Origin: Entoloma clypeatum
Lineage: Eukaryota; Basidiomycota; Agaricomycetes; Agaricales; Entolomataceae
DNA: 64,000 nt
Direction of reading: 5' to 3'
Assembly: GCA_963565915.1 (NCBI GenBank)
Contig: OY751491.1
Location: 2,728,001-2,792,000, forward strand
Shown: one piece after another, positions 44,340 to 57,500 of the stretch
How positions within the stretch are numbered: position 1 is the first letter of the stretch
Layout: every line of letters begins with the position of its first letter
Program-made: the position numbers and the translations under genes
Notes under the pieces: generated by a model
The model's database searches: none
Seen by the model: only the letters and a program-made list of their open reading frames with translations
Told to the model about the DNA's origin: nothing

Positions 44340-45472
44340 GCTTCTACTGGAAAGCATTTCACATGTAGATACGTGGACGTCCGATGGTCGTGCTCGACTA
44401 AGTAGTCAACAATGTCAGATTTTCTGCAGGTGTTTTGGAATGGAGCCGAGTGCTAGTCAGTGCTAGTCGTCAACTGATATCCGAAGAAGAGTGCTCTCAG
44501 AAGGAGAAGGACGGAGATAGCAGCTTCTGGAGTTACGCAGCGACTCGGAGGAGCATGGGTTATGCTTGTGGGCCGCACATATATGGCGGTGAGAAACCCT
44601 CTACCAATCGAGTTCAGAACAATACAGGATGTCAGAGAGCTTTTCCGCCGGTTGTCAATATGGCGTGTTACTAAGAGCTTCGAGCGATAAGCCTTCGACT
44701 GGCACCGTAGAAGGTGCTCTTGGTTGCCCGCAGTAATAGTTGCTTGGCGAGATAGGACAACTCGGGGGCCAACACGAGAGCTGCGGTAGCATATAAGGCT
44801 TTTGATATTTGCTGGCAGGGATTTGTCCATTCCATCACATCGCCGCTTGTGTATTCGACGCCGTTTCAACTTCGGGGGTCGGTGGCTGGCCTGCCCGGGT
44901 GTCAAGCAAGGAATTTCTTAACTTAGCTTTTCGTGGATGGAATTAATTATGCCGCCGTCCCGACTCCCGACCAGGAACGAGCACTGACTTTCGGTACCTA
45001 CTTCTCAGCTTGAACGGATGTCAATGTGCCCGAGTCACGGTGTTGCTTGCATATTATGTAGCTTTTAAGCGTTTCGCGGCGGCAGCGATGCCCCTTTGAG
45101 AAATCTCGGATAAACAGAAGAAGGCCGCAGGTGAAGACATAACTCCGGCAGTGGGTCGAGGACATCGAAAGCGGGACGTCGGCCTTGTTCCGATGGTATG
45201 ATGTCAACGAAGAAGTTCATTCAAACGCATGAATAGTTTAGGTCATAGTATGTACATAGGGTGTGTTTATCATGAAGCAGTGTATAAGGGTACAGATGCA
45301 TGTAATGGGAGTCTAGATGTTACAATTTCGAATGCAGAGACAATGCTAGGATAGTACAATGCTCATTGTATATGCAGATAAATATGCAATAGATAGGATA
45401 GCAAAGACACGACGTGTATCGTCACGTTCGTCAACCGAAGGCGTCATACAACGCAGGGGCGAGAGGCAGCAA
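44340..45472. other. Intergenic region of about 1.1 kb
   Basis: No supported gene. A minus frame at 44905-44453 and a plus frame at 44435-44674 lack recognisable motifs and start context. I see no tRNA-like cloverleaf. The left part borders the MITE-like element; the right part is the 3' side of the next minus-strand gene. Confidence 0.4.
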
Positions 45473-47225
45473 TTATGACTGGAGTCTGATGTTTTGCGCA
45501 TGAATCGTAGCATTGCTCATCAGGTCAAATCCCGGAATCATGGGGTGAAGACGTTTTCTTGGCGGAAGAGCAGACATATCCTGAAGGAGAAAGCAAGTCA
45601 GCGACATGCTCGATGCCAATGTCAAACGAGGCAGTACCTCACAGGAATATTGGCCATCTGCTCATGTAAAGATCAGACGAGTCGGACAGAAATATAATAA
45701 AGTGAAACGGAACATACCGTGTGGACTCGGTTCCCAAGACCGTAGGTGCTTCCTGGAACGCATAGACTGATCCTAAAAAAACTGTCATTCATTCGGTTAT
45801 CTCCAGCGTAAGTTTGCTTACCTCAAAGTGAGTCGTTGGATCACTTGAATACACGCTTTGAACATCCCCATTCCAGTCCAGAGACTTTGCATTCACACGC
45901 GTGTTGTTGAAGGGATCAATGGAAGTCCGAATATCCTACGTTCGAGTTAAACATGAGGTTATGAAGATGTATTGATTGGTGACATGAACGTACGTCTATC
46001 TGGTAGCTGGCTGGGCTCCGGCGGTCATCCCCTGCGAAAGATGGTCGCCTCTGGTGCGAGTCCAATCCAACGACAGGATATTTGGGATCGTGGCAAAGTG
46101 CATAGATACTTGCATCCGTTTGGTTTTGAGAAACAGCTGCACCCGTTAAAAAGGGGGGCTGAGAAATGCCAACGGTAGACGGTGGTGAGCTTACTCATGT
46201 CATCTCGTTGTTTCTCCGCTGCCGCGACAGCTTGTCTGGCTTGACGCTCGACTTCAAGACAAGCGGTATATTTCATAAATGCATCTTGAGTATCTTTTTG
46301 GGCTCGCGCGAGAGCAGTTCGAGCAGCTTGAAGGCCTTGCTCTGTGTAAGGGACATGAGCTGTGTATCGTGGAAGGAAAATAAAATAAAAGAACGGACTG
46401 GGGGGACTTGCTTCATGGGACAAAGCTTCCGTCTTGCGCAGAGATGGTGAGATAGATAATCGTAATGTTGTCGCTGGGTGTGGGCTGGAACCATCTGACA
46501 GGTGGTCTGTGGGGGGAGGGGTTAAGTTCGCTAGACGAGTGAAAATATAGAATGTACTCACCATGAGGGGTCCGGGTTGCATCGACAAAGCTGGCATCCG
46601 ATGAATCAGAGGTGAAAGATTCAGAGTATTCGCGAAGAGGGTATGATTCGTCGGGGTTGTTCCGCAAACGAGGGTTGTGGGGAATGCCGTTAGCTTGCCT
46701 CTCGATGAACATCCGCAAGAACGTGAGTTCGATTTCATCTGGCATCGTATATGGGGGACCCTGGATATCGCCTTTTTGCATGAGCAGTTCGAGATGAGAC
46801 ATGGTTTTGTCTTTCAACTGCTGAAGCCACTCATGCAATTCCATGTGGTCCTGGTCTGCGCGTGCATCGTAATCTTGGCGTCTGCGGGCTTTGCGCCAGT
46901 AGGTTTTCGTCAACTTTAGGGCGCGATTGACTTCGGTGTCCAGAGTTCTGTACCATTCACTAGCTTGAGGGTTGAGTCGGACCGCGAGAACACCAGGCTG
47001 GACTCTGAGCTGAAGAGTGCACCGACCATCGGGGTCGGGAGGCCCCAAAACCCCCTTCTGTCCCTGGTTTCCCCGCGTCGCACCTCGAGAGACGTTCCCC
47101 AGTTCAGGCCATGGAAGGTCGTCTGAAGTTGTCATGTCGAGATGGAGTTCAGAACTTTGACCAAGTGACAAAAGGGAGGGAAGGGAGATTGAGGCTGGGA
47201 GCTGGATAAAGGGCCTTTTTAACAT
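45473..47225 (-). CDS. Hypothetical coiled-coil protein (455 aa)
   Basis: I do not recognise it. Exons 47225-46562, 46506-46408, 46359-46195, 46136-45994, 45935-45822, 45772-45718, 45657-45638 and 45580-45473 stay in frame for 456 codons. The N-terminal half contains ASEWYRTLDTEVNRALKLTK followed by a charged helix with DHMELHEWLQQLKDKTMSHL. The middle has a strong coiled-coil stretch (ARTALARAQKDTQDAFMKYT, ERQARQAVAAAEKQRDDM), and the C-terminal part is polar, ending AQNIRLQS. There is no signal or membrane segment. An internal ATG at 47135 is a possible start. The 20-nt exon 45657-45638 and the GTCCCC donor at 46407 are the least sure parts. Confidence 0.6.
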
Positions 47226-47404
47226 CTCTGTAAGTGTCTTTGACGGCGATCGAGATGAAACGGAGAGAGCTGGTCGGGGAACATCAGGGAACACATGAGT
47301 CTTGGCAACCACTCGGACGGGGGTGGCTATCAATATTCTCACGGGGTCACATCCGTATTTGTACATGTTATCTATCTGTCACCACCATGAAACCCGACCT
47401 TCGT

Positions 47405-49644
47405 CTAAACCGTGAAGGACACTCCTTGAGCCAGTGGCGCATTGTCCGAAAAGTTCACTGCAATCAACTCAACAACAGTCAAGTGGATACAGAGGACCCA
47501 CAAACCTGTGCATGCACTCCACCGCACATATTGCTTCCAAGCATCGCCTCCAGACTCCCGTCCCCTGTCCCGCCGCAATGAACCTCAAGACTCGGACACG
47601 CTTTGAAAAAGTTACGTACCAGCCCGTGCTCTGATGATGAAACGTTAGAAACACCCCTGAAGAACGCGTCGTCGACGGACCTTGTTTCCCCCGAAAGCTG
47701 CTCCGATCTCTGCTCCGCTTGTGCCAACGTTGACCTGTCAAAATCACGGACGGTACGCAACCTAAGCGACGCCAACCATTTACGGGATCGCCGACGTACG
47801 TTGACTATCCCGGTGTCTGATCCACCAGGGCCAATCCATTTCCCGAGATTTCTCATATCTCTAGTCCAGAGACTGCTCGACAAGCCCTGGGAATATCATG
47901 CGAATGGAGTTCAACGACGAAGCGGCGACGCTTACTTGCGGTACTCCGTTGTTCCATTCAATAGCTTGCTCGAGCTCGTCGAACACCGCGACGTTCAGTA
48001 TTGGTGCAAACGTTTCTGTCGACCATATCTGAGAAGCTGGGTCGACTGATTTCGGTACTGCAACGGTAGGTTGGACGAAATAGCCAGCGTCGAGGGGAGT
48101 TTCCTCATAACGCTCTCCCCCAGTCAATATCTCAGCATCGATGGAGCGTAGGTGTTCGATTGTGTCGTGGTATGTCTGCAGCGCTGCTTTTGAGTGCAAG
48201 GGCCCAAGAAGAGTGGTCTCTGCAAGAGGGTCGCCAGGCTGAATGTTGCCATAGAGTTTACGCAATCGTTGAAGAAAGTCAGGTGCGACGTCACGATGGA
48301 GATAGAGCCGTCTCGTCGATGTGCACCGTTGGCCTGCAGTACCGACTGCCCCAAAGAAAACAGACGGGACAGCAAGTGAAAGGTCTGCATCTGGCATCAC
48401 AATAGCAGCTGAATGAAGGACGTCAAAGAGGTCAGGCTATGTAGAGTGGTGGGCATGTACCATTGTTTCCGCCGAGTTCAAGGATGGTCTTGCCAAACCT
48501 GGACATGACCGTCTTCCCCACAATGCGACCAACATGCTCACTCCCTGTGAAGGAAACTTTGGGTGATATATCAGAGTCTAGAAGATGCGCCTGCTTTGAA
48601 TGAAAGATACCTAGCTCCACATCCCGGCTCTCCGCAAGGGCTGCGCCTGCATCTTTTCCGCCAGTAACAAGCCCCGCAACAGCGCCTGGTAAACCATTGC
48701 TTTCTAAGACACGCGCCACTATATCTGTGACTGCGATGGAGCACAGGGGAGTGCTGGGCGAAGGCTTCCATATCGTTGCATTTCCAGCTGCCAGGGACAG
48801 CGCGAGATTCCTGGATTATGTTCAGAGCAGCGCCAAGTCACACAAGAAGGCCATTTTACCAGCCATATACAGCGACAGGGAAGTTGAAAGCCGATAGCAC
48901 AGCAACAACTCCAAGAGGATTGGGCACTGCGTAGCATGTCAATGACAATCAAGATTAGCACAAGGTCGCAGACCTTCTAGAATTGTATGTCCGGGCCGCT
49001 CCGACGCGACGACATTTCCATTCATCATCCGTGAAAGCCCTACACCGTAATCACACTTTTGTATATGATCAATCATCAGTAATTCGTGCATTTTGACCGT
49101 GCGAGGACACGTACGATATCAATGAACTCTTGGATCTCCCCCACACCCTCCGTTTTGATTTTGCCCATCTCCAGAGAAATTAAAGCACCAAGTTCCTCAC
49201 GCTGGAGATGGGGAAAACGTAAAGTGTCGAGACCTTTGAGAGGATTTAAATGAATGATACCTTTGCTGCCAGAGCTTCTCGAATCTGTCTCAAGATCTCA
49301 CCACGACGGGGTGCCGGAACATCTAGTGGAATCAATGGTCACAGACATGTCAGAACCTTTTCAGTTCTAGACTCACGACGAAAAATCCTGTACGCCTCGC
49401 GGGTCCGCACTATTGCGTCATGCAATTCCTGGGGACTTGCGGTCTTAACGCGTGCCAGCACCTCCCCCGTGGTTGGGCAAACAGAAGAAAAAAGTTCCCC
49501 GGATCCTCGCCACTGTCCGTCGTATACACCCGAGATTTCATCCTTGGTTGAGATGTTCAGTGACGACAGTATATTATCGGCACGACTGGACAATCCACGC
49601 GTCAGTTGAATTTTTCCTCGAGAAAGTGCGCGTCTTGCTATCAT
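47405..49644 (-). CDS. Aldehyde dehydrogenase, ALDH7 (antiquitin) type, mitochondrial
   Basis: NAD-dependent aldehyde dehydrogenase of the ALDH7A1 group (alpha-aminoadipic semialdehyde and related aldehydes). Exons: 49644-49377, 49322-49261, 49201-49115, 49055-48974, 48926-48860, 48810-48611, 48556-48461, 48408-47936, 47886-47800, 47734-47681, 47630-47620, 47564-47506, 47457-47405 (532 aa). The N-terminus ([20 protein letters not shown]) has no acidic residue and looks like a mitochondrial presequence. Motifs: [55 protein letters not shown], and [16 protein letters not shown] with the catalytic Cys (about 316). Also [44 protein letters not shown]. The 11-nt exon carries STGW. I name the subfamily from [12 protein letters not shown] and the C-terminal motif. 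Confidence 0.9.
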
Positions 49645-49912
49645 CGTTTTGGTGTATGTGTTCGTGGGGCGCTGGAGCTTCAAAGCTTCACCTTCACTGC
49701 AGCGCTTCAGGGTGAGATGGTAGATCCGCCCAGACACGTGACGCTGAACATCTCATGGAACTTTGATTCTTGAATTCATTTGCTTGAAATTTTAATACAT
49801 ATTGTGTATGACTCTACACAAGAAAAGGGGTACTTACATCGATACCTTGATATCGGACTGACTGCTGTCAAAACTTCATTTCACCATAGGACTGCTCGGG
49901 AGACATACCAGG

Positions 49913-51653
49913 TTAGAGATCATCAAAGAAAGATGTCTCTGCTTTCAGAGTGTTTCGCCCCTTCTTCTTCTTCACGGCGAGAGGGTTCTTCTCTGGCTTG
50001 CGCTTGCGCTTTTTCGGTTCCGTTTCCGGGTCGTCACTATCACTGTCCGAATTTGGCTCTTCCATCGATTCTGCAGATGGAGCCTCAGGTAACAGGGATG
50101 GTTCGTTGTGCGCCACTTGGGCAGTACTCTCCAGTGACGCGCTCTGTTCCTGACTCCCATCAACAGACTCCTCGACGTCTCCAGATTTTCCGACGTGCGT
50201 TTCATGAAAAAATGCCTCCAAATCTGTGATTTTCAGGACTTCATCGTGACCCACACTTCCAACCCACCACCTCCCACGTCGTTGCCTCTGGATTTCCGCA
50301 ATTTCCTCGTCGTCGTCGTCACCTGCGATCCCAACATGTCCTTCTCTGCTATTTTCCTCTGAATCTCCCTGTCCCAATGTCATAAAACTTGTTCCGCAGC
50401 CAATAGCAATTCGCTCCACCGGCCAATCACCGTGATCTGCAACAACGCCCAACAGTTTGGTCGGTAATATTTGGACAGCACGGACAAACCCATCTGACGA
50501 TCCCGTCAGGACTGTGCTCGTGGTATCAACATTTGGCAAGGAAGAAGGCAGAGCGCTTAGACTATCGATTGAATGCGGGTGACTGAAACAAATCAAAGGG
50601 CAGCATAAGCATAAAGCGTGCCTAAATATGACCACCACGCACCCTGGAACGCGATCGACGCAATCACCCCAGCCGCTGGCGCGATTGAAGATCGATAGAA
50701 TGCCGAGTTGAGTCCCCACAACTACTTTCGTGCCTCTGTCGCATTTGCGTTAGCATCATCTCAATAATGTGAAGAGTTGAGACAGTTAGCATTTGTCATT
50801 TTGCAATTGTGCTTTCCCGTCAGACGGGAACGATAGGATATTTCGCTTCTCAAGCATACGATGACTTACCCTTTGATAAGTGCAATCGACAACAGCTCGT
50901 CTTCCTGATCCTCGGATTGTGCAATAGGTTCAGGCCTTTTGGAGCGCACATCCATCACTGATAAAGTCCCGTCGCCACTGGAAACAATCCTCTTGAGAAC
51001 GATACATCCGCACTGCACGAATGTTATATACCTAGTTGCGACAAGGTGTTTCTTGTCATCCAACCACAAGAAGTCCGTGATATAATCAAAGTGTTGTTTA
51101 TACGTTCGTGTACATTCTCGTTGGCGAGGATCCCATAGCTAGAACGATATTTCAGGATTGAGATCAAAGAGTGCAGGATTATTGACTGACCTTGATCACA
51201 CCGTCATCGTCGCCAGTCGACAAGAGCCACGGCATCAGATATTTTATACGATTTATTGGAGACCTTCCGCCACATTAAAATGCGAAACTGTCGTTTTGGC
51301 TTCTTCCCAGCTTACCCATGTGCGCCTACTCTTGTTTCAATTTTTTCCGTAATAGTATCGATGATACTATGTAGGAACATCTATGACGTTGACCCAAGGT
51401 TACATGGCTTGACATTCGCTCACTTCAATGCCTTCGATTTTCCGACTGCGTATAACCGAGAACCGTGCTCATTGATCGCTAAGGCCCGACACGATCGTTT
51501 GGATGGTTGTAGGGAGAACATTCGTCCATAATTTCCTTGTTCGTCGTACGAGAAGGCTTTTACATGGCCGGTAAGGAGACCAGTGTAGACGACTGAGTGA
51601 GTTGGATGAAAGACAAGATCAAAAATCTGCGCGCCAGCTGGTATGTCTGGCAT
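49913..51653 (-). CDS. JIP5: WD-repeat protein JIP5 / WDR55
   Basis: WD40 protein of the nucleolus needed for ribosome biogenesis. Exons 51653-51424, 51366-51316, 51263-51191, 51138-51032, 50977-50870, 50735-50643 and 50582-49913 give 443 aa. It opens with MPDIPAGAQIFDLVFHPTH and VVYTGLLTGHVKAFSYD. Further blades include INRIKYLMPWLLSTGDDDGV and ATSGDGTLSVMDVRSKRPEP. The typical JIP5 acidic break QSEDQEDELLSIALIKGGTK is followed by VVVGTQLGILSIFNR. The C-terminal tail is acidic then Lys-rich and ends FFDDL, as in WDR55. Intron 50869-50736 is 134 nt, long for this region. Of several acceptors for the intron at 51031, I chose the one giving ATSGDGTLSVMD. Confidence 0.9.
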
Positions 51654-52113
51654 GAGGGAAACTCTTATGTATGTCGGTTCAATTCATATTCATTCTTTTG
51701 AGATAACTACATAATAACACAAATTCAGTACAAATTCATCAACAAAGGTATGGGTTGCCAGGACAACATAAGTTTTTCGCTCGGATTTCCCTCTTCTCTG
51801 ATTATTCAACCTTTCCGGTGTGTCAACAGTTTATTGAGTTGGACCTTGTAGCCATTTCGGAACCATACATCGCGGGTCTTGGCTGGTCTTCCATTAATCG
51901 AAGATTGGGTGCGTCTGCACTTCGTATTGGCAACAACTCGTGGTATGCGGGTCAAGGGAAGATGGGATATATTCCAGAAGTTCGTTGAGCAGCTACATGC
52001 ATTGGAGGAATTACACTCCGATGTAGGAGTACGGAAGCCGACCCAATACAGTAGAAGGAAGAAATACCGTGAGCAATCGTACAAGATGAAAGTAGTGATG
52101 AGGATCCAATCAC
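51654..52113. other. Promoter region of JIP5 and 3' end of the F-box gene
   Basis: About 460 bases. Plus-strand frames here (51755-51988, 51879-52145) show no known motif and run antisense to the F-box stop; I do not call them. Confidence 0.4.
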
Positions 52114-54006
52114 TCAATCCAGTTCCAACAGCTTCTGCAATCTAAAATAGTGTCGCAGCGTTGGTGTCTGAGCGGGCCAATAAGAGCGGTAGGTCGCCAA
52201 ACTTGAACAGGTCGCGGCACCCGAAGGATCCTCCTTGTATACTCCACGACCATCCCATGACAAGTGCGCCACTACGTTTTTCGAATCCCGTAGTACCATT
52301 CTGGAAACATTGTGGCATCGTGAAATAGAAAGACTCCGAGGTTCAAGATTACATCGCTGCCTCTCCTCAAGATACGAGAAAAGGACATCGAGAAATCTTG
52401 AATCATCTAGGTCGCAATGCGAGTTAGCTGAGGTGAATGAGGACACCATTAAACCGCCAGAGAAACAGTCAACATGATGGAGGTATATGTCATCCAACTT
52501 GGGCAGGAGTAGCGCACTCGTATCATCATGCTCTAGATGGGAATGAGATCGGGCGTTCAGCAGAAGGGCCCAGAGCAAGCCGGACGGAGGGTCCCCGCCG
52601 ATGTCCAAAATACGAAGCGAGCATAAAGCGGGTAATAGCTTTGACCAGGTTCGATGGGTGATTATGTCAAGATCCAGCAGGGTCAAGGTATCAATATGCG
52701 CCAGAGGCAAAGCCTCCCAGGCCAAATTGAGTGCACCCACCAGAACCTCGTCATGACATGTGTGGGTATCGGGACCAAAGGCTAGATCCAAAAGGGGTTC
52801 CGCCTGCTCGACAAATCCGAACGCGCGCATCCGTAACGATTGTCGGAACTCAGGATTCAATTGATAGTCTTCTGTGAACCTGAGGGACTCTTCTCGCTTC
52901 GTGATGACAAGGGAGTCGAGTGGCAATTCTGAGGCGAAATGGTGAAAATGTGCGCCGATGACTTTGGCCAGCTTCCAGAAGCTTTTTTTGAAGCCGCCCA
53001 TCCGGTGAACATGACAACGAAGACGGCAGACAGCCTGAAGCAAAATGCCGTCCAAAATGTTCAGGACTTCTGGTATAGATCCTATCAATGAGATGGAAAG
53101 GAGATGAGGAAGTCGTAACGGTTGGCGAGTAGGGTAACCGGATAAAACATTCTTGGGAAATGCCCGGTCTAGTGTAAGATGTTGTAACATGGTAAGGCGT
53201 TCCAAAAGCGAAAAGAATTTCGGACACGTCGGGCGCTCGGAAAACGGAATGCGATGAAGGGAGAGATGGGTCAAGCCAATATAGCAGGGCGATACCAAGC
53301 TGATCGGCGTCCGGTGTAGCTCCAAGTATTTCAGAGAAGGTAAAGGAACGTCGAGCTGAGAAATCGTCCGTTTCGAATAACGAATGACATTATTGTCATG
53401 AGATTTTGAGATGACGATTATTAAGGACTCCAGGAAGTGATTAGGGGAATGTAGTGTGCCTATCAAAGGAGCAATGTTGTGTAGTGAAGAGATGAGATGT
53501 ACCTCCCGGATTCGTGATGCATGCTGGAGCGTGCGCTGGATCGAGTGTTGATTGTTCTCTTCTACCGTGGCCCTGACAGAAACAGGCAGCGTTCGAGAGC
53601 GGTAGAGAGTAAGAAACGTCCATCTCGGATGGGAAAAATCAATGTAACTCCAGAGGTCTAAACAGCCCAACGCTGCCTGACGCCAGGTGGAACAGACATT
53701 AGTGATATTAACCCAACTCCAGCTCGGAAGGTCAAGCGACAGCTGAGCGCATGTAATAAAGATGTTTTGTAAGATTGCGGTTGGCAGGCTGTAGGCCATA
53801 ATGGTCCGATTGGATTTCCGAAGCTCGTTGATGCGACCAGATTTGAGGAGTGTTGTCTAATAGAGACTTCGTCAACGTGAAGGCGTGTCAGCTGAAGCCG
53901 ATCCACCTACCGCGGCGTTTTTATATTTCCGGATGTCAAAGGCCTTTGAAGGATATTCATCAATGGGAGGTAGCTGTATAATGTGGCGTCTTGGAGACAC
54001 GGCCAT
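52114..54006 (-). CDS. F-box-like leucine-rich protein (agaricomycete type)
   Basis: Probable substrate adaptor of SCF ubiquitin ligases from an expanded agaricomycete family. Exons 54006-53911 and 53856-52114 join in frame to 612 aa. Exon 1 encodes MAVSPRRHIIQLPPIDEY. Exon 2 begins with the family's helical lead-in (TTLLKSGRINELRKSNRTIM), then a degenerate F-box (SLPTAILQNIFITCAQ, NITNVCSTWRQAALGCLDLW). The rest is irregular Leu-rich repeats (LPSLKYLELHRTPISL, GLTHLSLHRIPF, MLQHLTLDRAF). Without the first exon the protein would start at 53799 and lose part of the lead-in. The target is unknown. Confidence 0.75.
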
Positions 54007-54558
54007 CCTGACGGTATATCAAGTATAAGCTGACACTCGGGTGAGATGAGACGACAACCCACGTCAATTAAGTGAAAAGGGAGATATACAGAAACTGACC
54101 TTGGCTCTCGCTCTTCTTATAGAAGGGCCCAGCACGAAGGGCCTTCGAGGAGAATAAGAAAGGTGGGAGAGCATCTTGACAAGAATACGGAGGTACAGTC
54201 ACTGACTCACACGGGACTCCTTGGCTAACAAAAGCACTTGACAGAAATTATTGTCCTCTCGATCTTGCAATTGTCCCCAAGATATTGCTGCCGATAATGC
54301 TGCTTTATTTGCATCGGCATTGCATGAATACCTAAGTACCAGGAGTTGGACTGCTGAAGAACGTGCACTTAAAGTTCAAGGACATTGAGATTGCGCTGAA
54401 CGTTTGAATCGTTGAAGGGTGTTTTGGCGAAAACTCCGCGTTATGTTCTAAGAGACAGCTTGAAAGGTACAATGTGATACAAATGTAGGTATAAATAACA
54501 TGCACAAAATGCTATATGAGTATCAAACAAAATCTGGACAAGACAGCAAGAGCAATGA
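54007..54558. other. Intergenic region between F-box and IRE1 genes
   Basis: About 550 bases, upstream of the F-box gene and downstream of IRE1 (both minus). It has GGGCCC-rich short repeats around 54124-54146 but no exon that I can support. Confidence 0.45.
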
Positions 54559-57500
54559 TTAGTCTGGGAGATCAAAGTAGGACCGAAACATCGACTCAGT
54601 ACGTAGACTACTGGTCGTGATAACTGAATGGACGTGGAGAAATAGCCGAGGGAACCGTCGCGTGAAATATGCCAAGAACCCCTCTGGCATTGGCCCAAGA
54701 TGTCGCCTAACATGGTCTGGCAAATCTTGATAGTGATGTTTCTGTCAGTCAAACCAAACAGGATCAATACCAAATCCATAGGAGTCTCTTTTTCCACAAA
54801 GGAGAAGCACCTTGTTCCTCAACGCCCGCAACAGGTCTTGAACAGATCGTCCATCGTATTTCCGGAACTTCCCAAGGTTCTCTATGAAAGTTTTGTCAAG
54901 CCGCAAGTGCCAGTCATTACCAACGATCCCCGACGCTCCCTTCTCTAAAATAACCAAGTACGGATCCCTTGGATCCCTACACATGATCTCAAACCGGTCC
55001 GATGCATCCTGCAAGAAATTCAACCGGGTCCCAGGGTCCCAGAAGAATGGATGCACCAAGCATGTCGTTGTGTCTGGCCTATCAGAAAGTATATCTGTCG
55101 GCACCCATCAAAAAAGATAGAGGCACGGATTACTCGCCTCTCGGAAGCCTCAGGATCCAACATGGACTCAATCAAATCCACCGCCTCCACTCCCTCCTCC
55201 CCAAATATTTCTAACCCATCCAACCTCTTCGCATTCTTCAAAATGTTAACCTCCCTCTCAAACCGATCCCCGAACGGATGTCCCCCATTCGTTAGCGCAT
55301 AATAAAACAAACACCCAAGGGCGAAGATATCCACCGACTTTGTCAACCGCGTCGGTTTCCCCGTGGCTGGCGTGGCCGGCGTGCTAGTCACCGTCCCCGT
55401 ACTCCCTCGCGACGATATAGAGTTATCATCCGATACATCATCCAACTTGACTTCCCCACGTAGAATCTCAGGCGCACGCCACCCTACAGTTCCAGCTGCC
55501 ATGGCCCCATGCGCCGTTGGAAGAAAACTGGTTTGGTCGACATCCAGCTTCTTACACAGCCCGAAATCCGATATTAGCATCCTGTATACGCTCTTGCCAC
55601 CAGGGCCCGGCTTCGCCCCAGACACCAAAATATTTTGGGGTTTGATATCACGATGCACCAATTTAAGCGCATGGAGATGTTTTAGTCCGCTGGTTACCTG
55701 GCGAAGGGCTCTTTTTGGGTCGAATGCAATGGCGATATCACGCCATTGCTCGCGGTCGGGGGATTCGATGATGTCCGCGAGAGAAGCAGGACAAAGCTCG
55801 AGGGCAATATAGAGGAAGTTGGCGTGTGCTTCTTGGTAATAGTAACGGATTACATTTGGGTGGTCGTCGCTTTCTTGAAGAATGCTTACTTCACGGGCAG
55901 CAAGGGTTACAAAATCTCGTAGCAGACGCTTGACTGCGACGGCGCGCCCCTGTAGCGATCCCTGGAACACAACGGTGCCATGCGATCCAAATCCTAGGAC
56001 CATGGTTCGAATCAACAGAATGAATCGAAAGATAAGAAATTCATACCTAGAATTGTTTCAGACACCGCCAAGGAGGTTGTCGCTGACACCGGCTTTGGTG
56101 AGTTGATGATCAGAGTCGACGAAGGTGGCGGATCGGATTCCCCCTGATTGGCAGAATACGTTTCCTCTTTCGCATTGCCTTTCTCTTTCTCCTCCTCCTC
56201 ATCCTCAAGTCCGGACGCTACAATGCCTGTCTTCTTCTTTTTGCCTCGCTTGCCCCTCCTTGTTTTCCGCTTTCCGGGTGTAAGAGGTGTATAGACGTCA
56301 CCGACATCAGCATCGCCTTCCCGATCGCTGTCCTCCCTCACTCCGTCCACCATTGCGCCATGGTCATTTCCTTTCCCGATGGTCTGCGGAAGGACCTTGA
56401 GATCCAAGTCTGTCACTGGCGGTGGTGGCGCTTGATATGGAGTTGGGGCGGGTTCCGGAGTTTCGGGGGGCAGTTCGTTGGTGTCGGCGGACGGGAGTGA
56501 TGGTATCGGATCACCCTCGCCTGTAAGTGTTTCCACAACACGACCCACTGCAGCTGTTGTTCCGTCCATTGCTGGTCCCACTGGCACAAATCTGTTCCTG
56601 TGGAATTCTCTGATTCGCTTCACACCAAGCCACAAAGAGAGAATGCCAATAACGACTGGTAACACTGCAGCCTCCAGAAGATTCTCTGTGAAAAAGTGGC
56701 TTCTCCATCCTCCATCCTCACCAATCATCGGCAACGATGGGCTGGTAGGGGCATTACCAGTTTGGAACCCAGCTGTCTCATTTTTGATAAGTATACTGCG
56801 TCCAGGTTGCACCATCGGGAACCCGGTGTTCTTGGGTGCATCCAGCAAGCGCTTCATGCGAGTTTCGGGGCCATCTCCATCCTTGAGTTCACGAATACCA
56901 ATCAAGCACCGTCGGTCGGTGTACATACCATCCCCGTCACAAAGCTCCAAGGCCGCCATCCTCTCTTTCTTGAATTGCCGCATTTTTGTAATGTCATCGA
57001 CGCCAAGTGGCAGATCCACATCAGAAGCGTCGATCAGACGACTTGTGTCTGCCCCCCTAAAGGCAACCAAAGGGAAGTGCTCTGGAGTCATTGTAAATAG
57101 ACTGCCGGTTTCTTTGACCATCCCAACGAATGCAGACTTGGAATTGTCTGAATGTGGTGACGCAGCACCCGGAGTAAAATTTGGCAGCATCTCTTCTAGG
57201 GGACGCCGGGGTTGGAGAAGGACAAATGTATTTTTGTGAGTGTGGGAAGATGTTTTACGCAGGACGTCGAAAACCGCAACACTAGTGGAATATGAGAGGG
57301 GCAATGAGGGATAACGGGAAGAGACAACGTACACAGGATCACCAAAAGATTGTCCCCAAAGGAAAGGCGATTCTGAATTCGTTACGGTACCCCCTCTGTC
57401 ACCACCCTTGAAGGCAATAATCTCGCCAGTGGGAAGGCTCTGAATATAAGAATCATCTTTGGTACGCCTGTAGGCGGCTTGTAGGTGGTTATCCTTGTTG

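Noticed and set aside
44453..44905. 150-aa minus-strand ORF after SET1
   Set aside because: Basic, random-looking composition with no recognisable domain; left as intergenic.
51879..52145. 88-aa plus-strand ORF next to the F-box gene
   Set aside because: Partly antisense to a real coding end; no motif.
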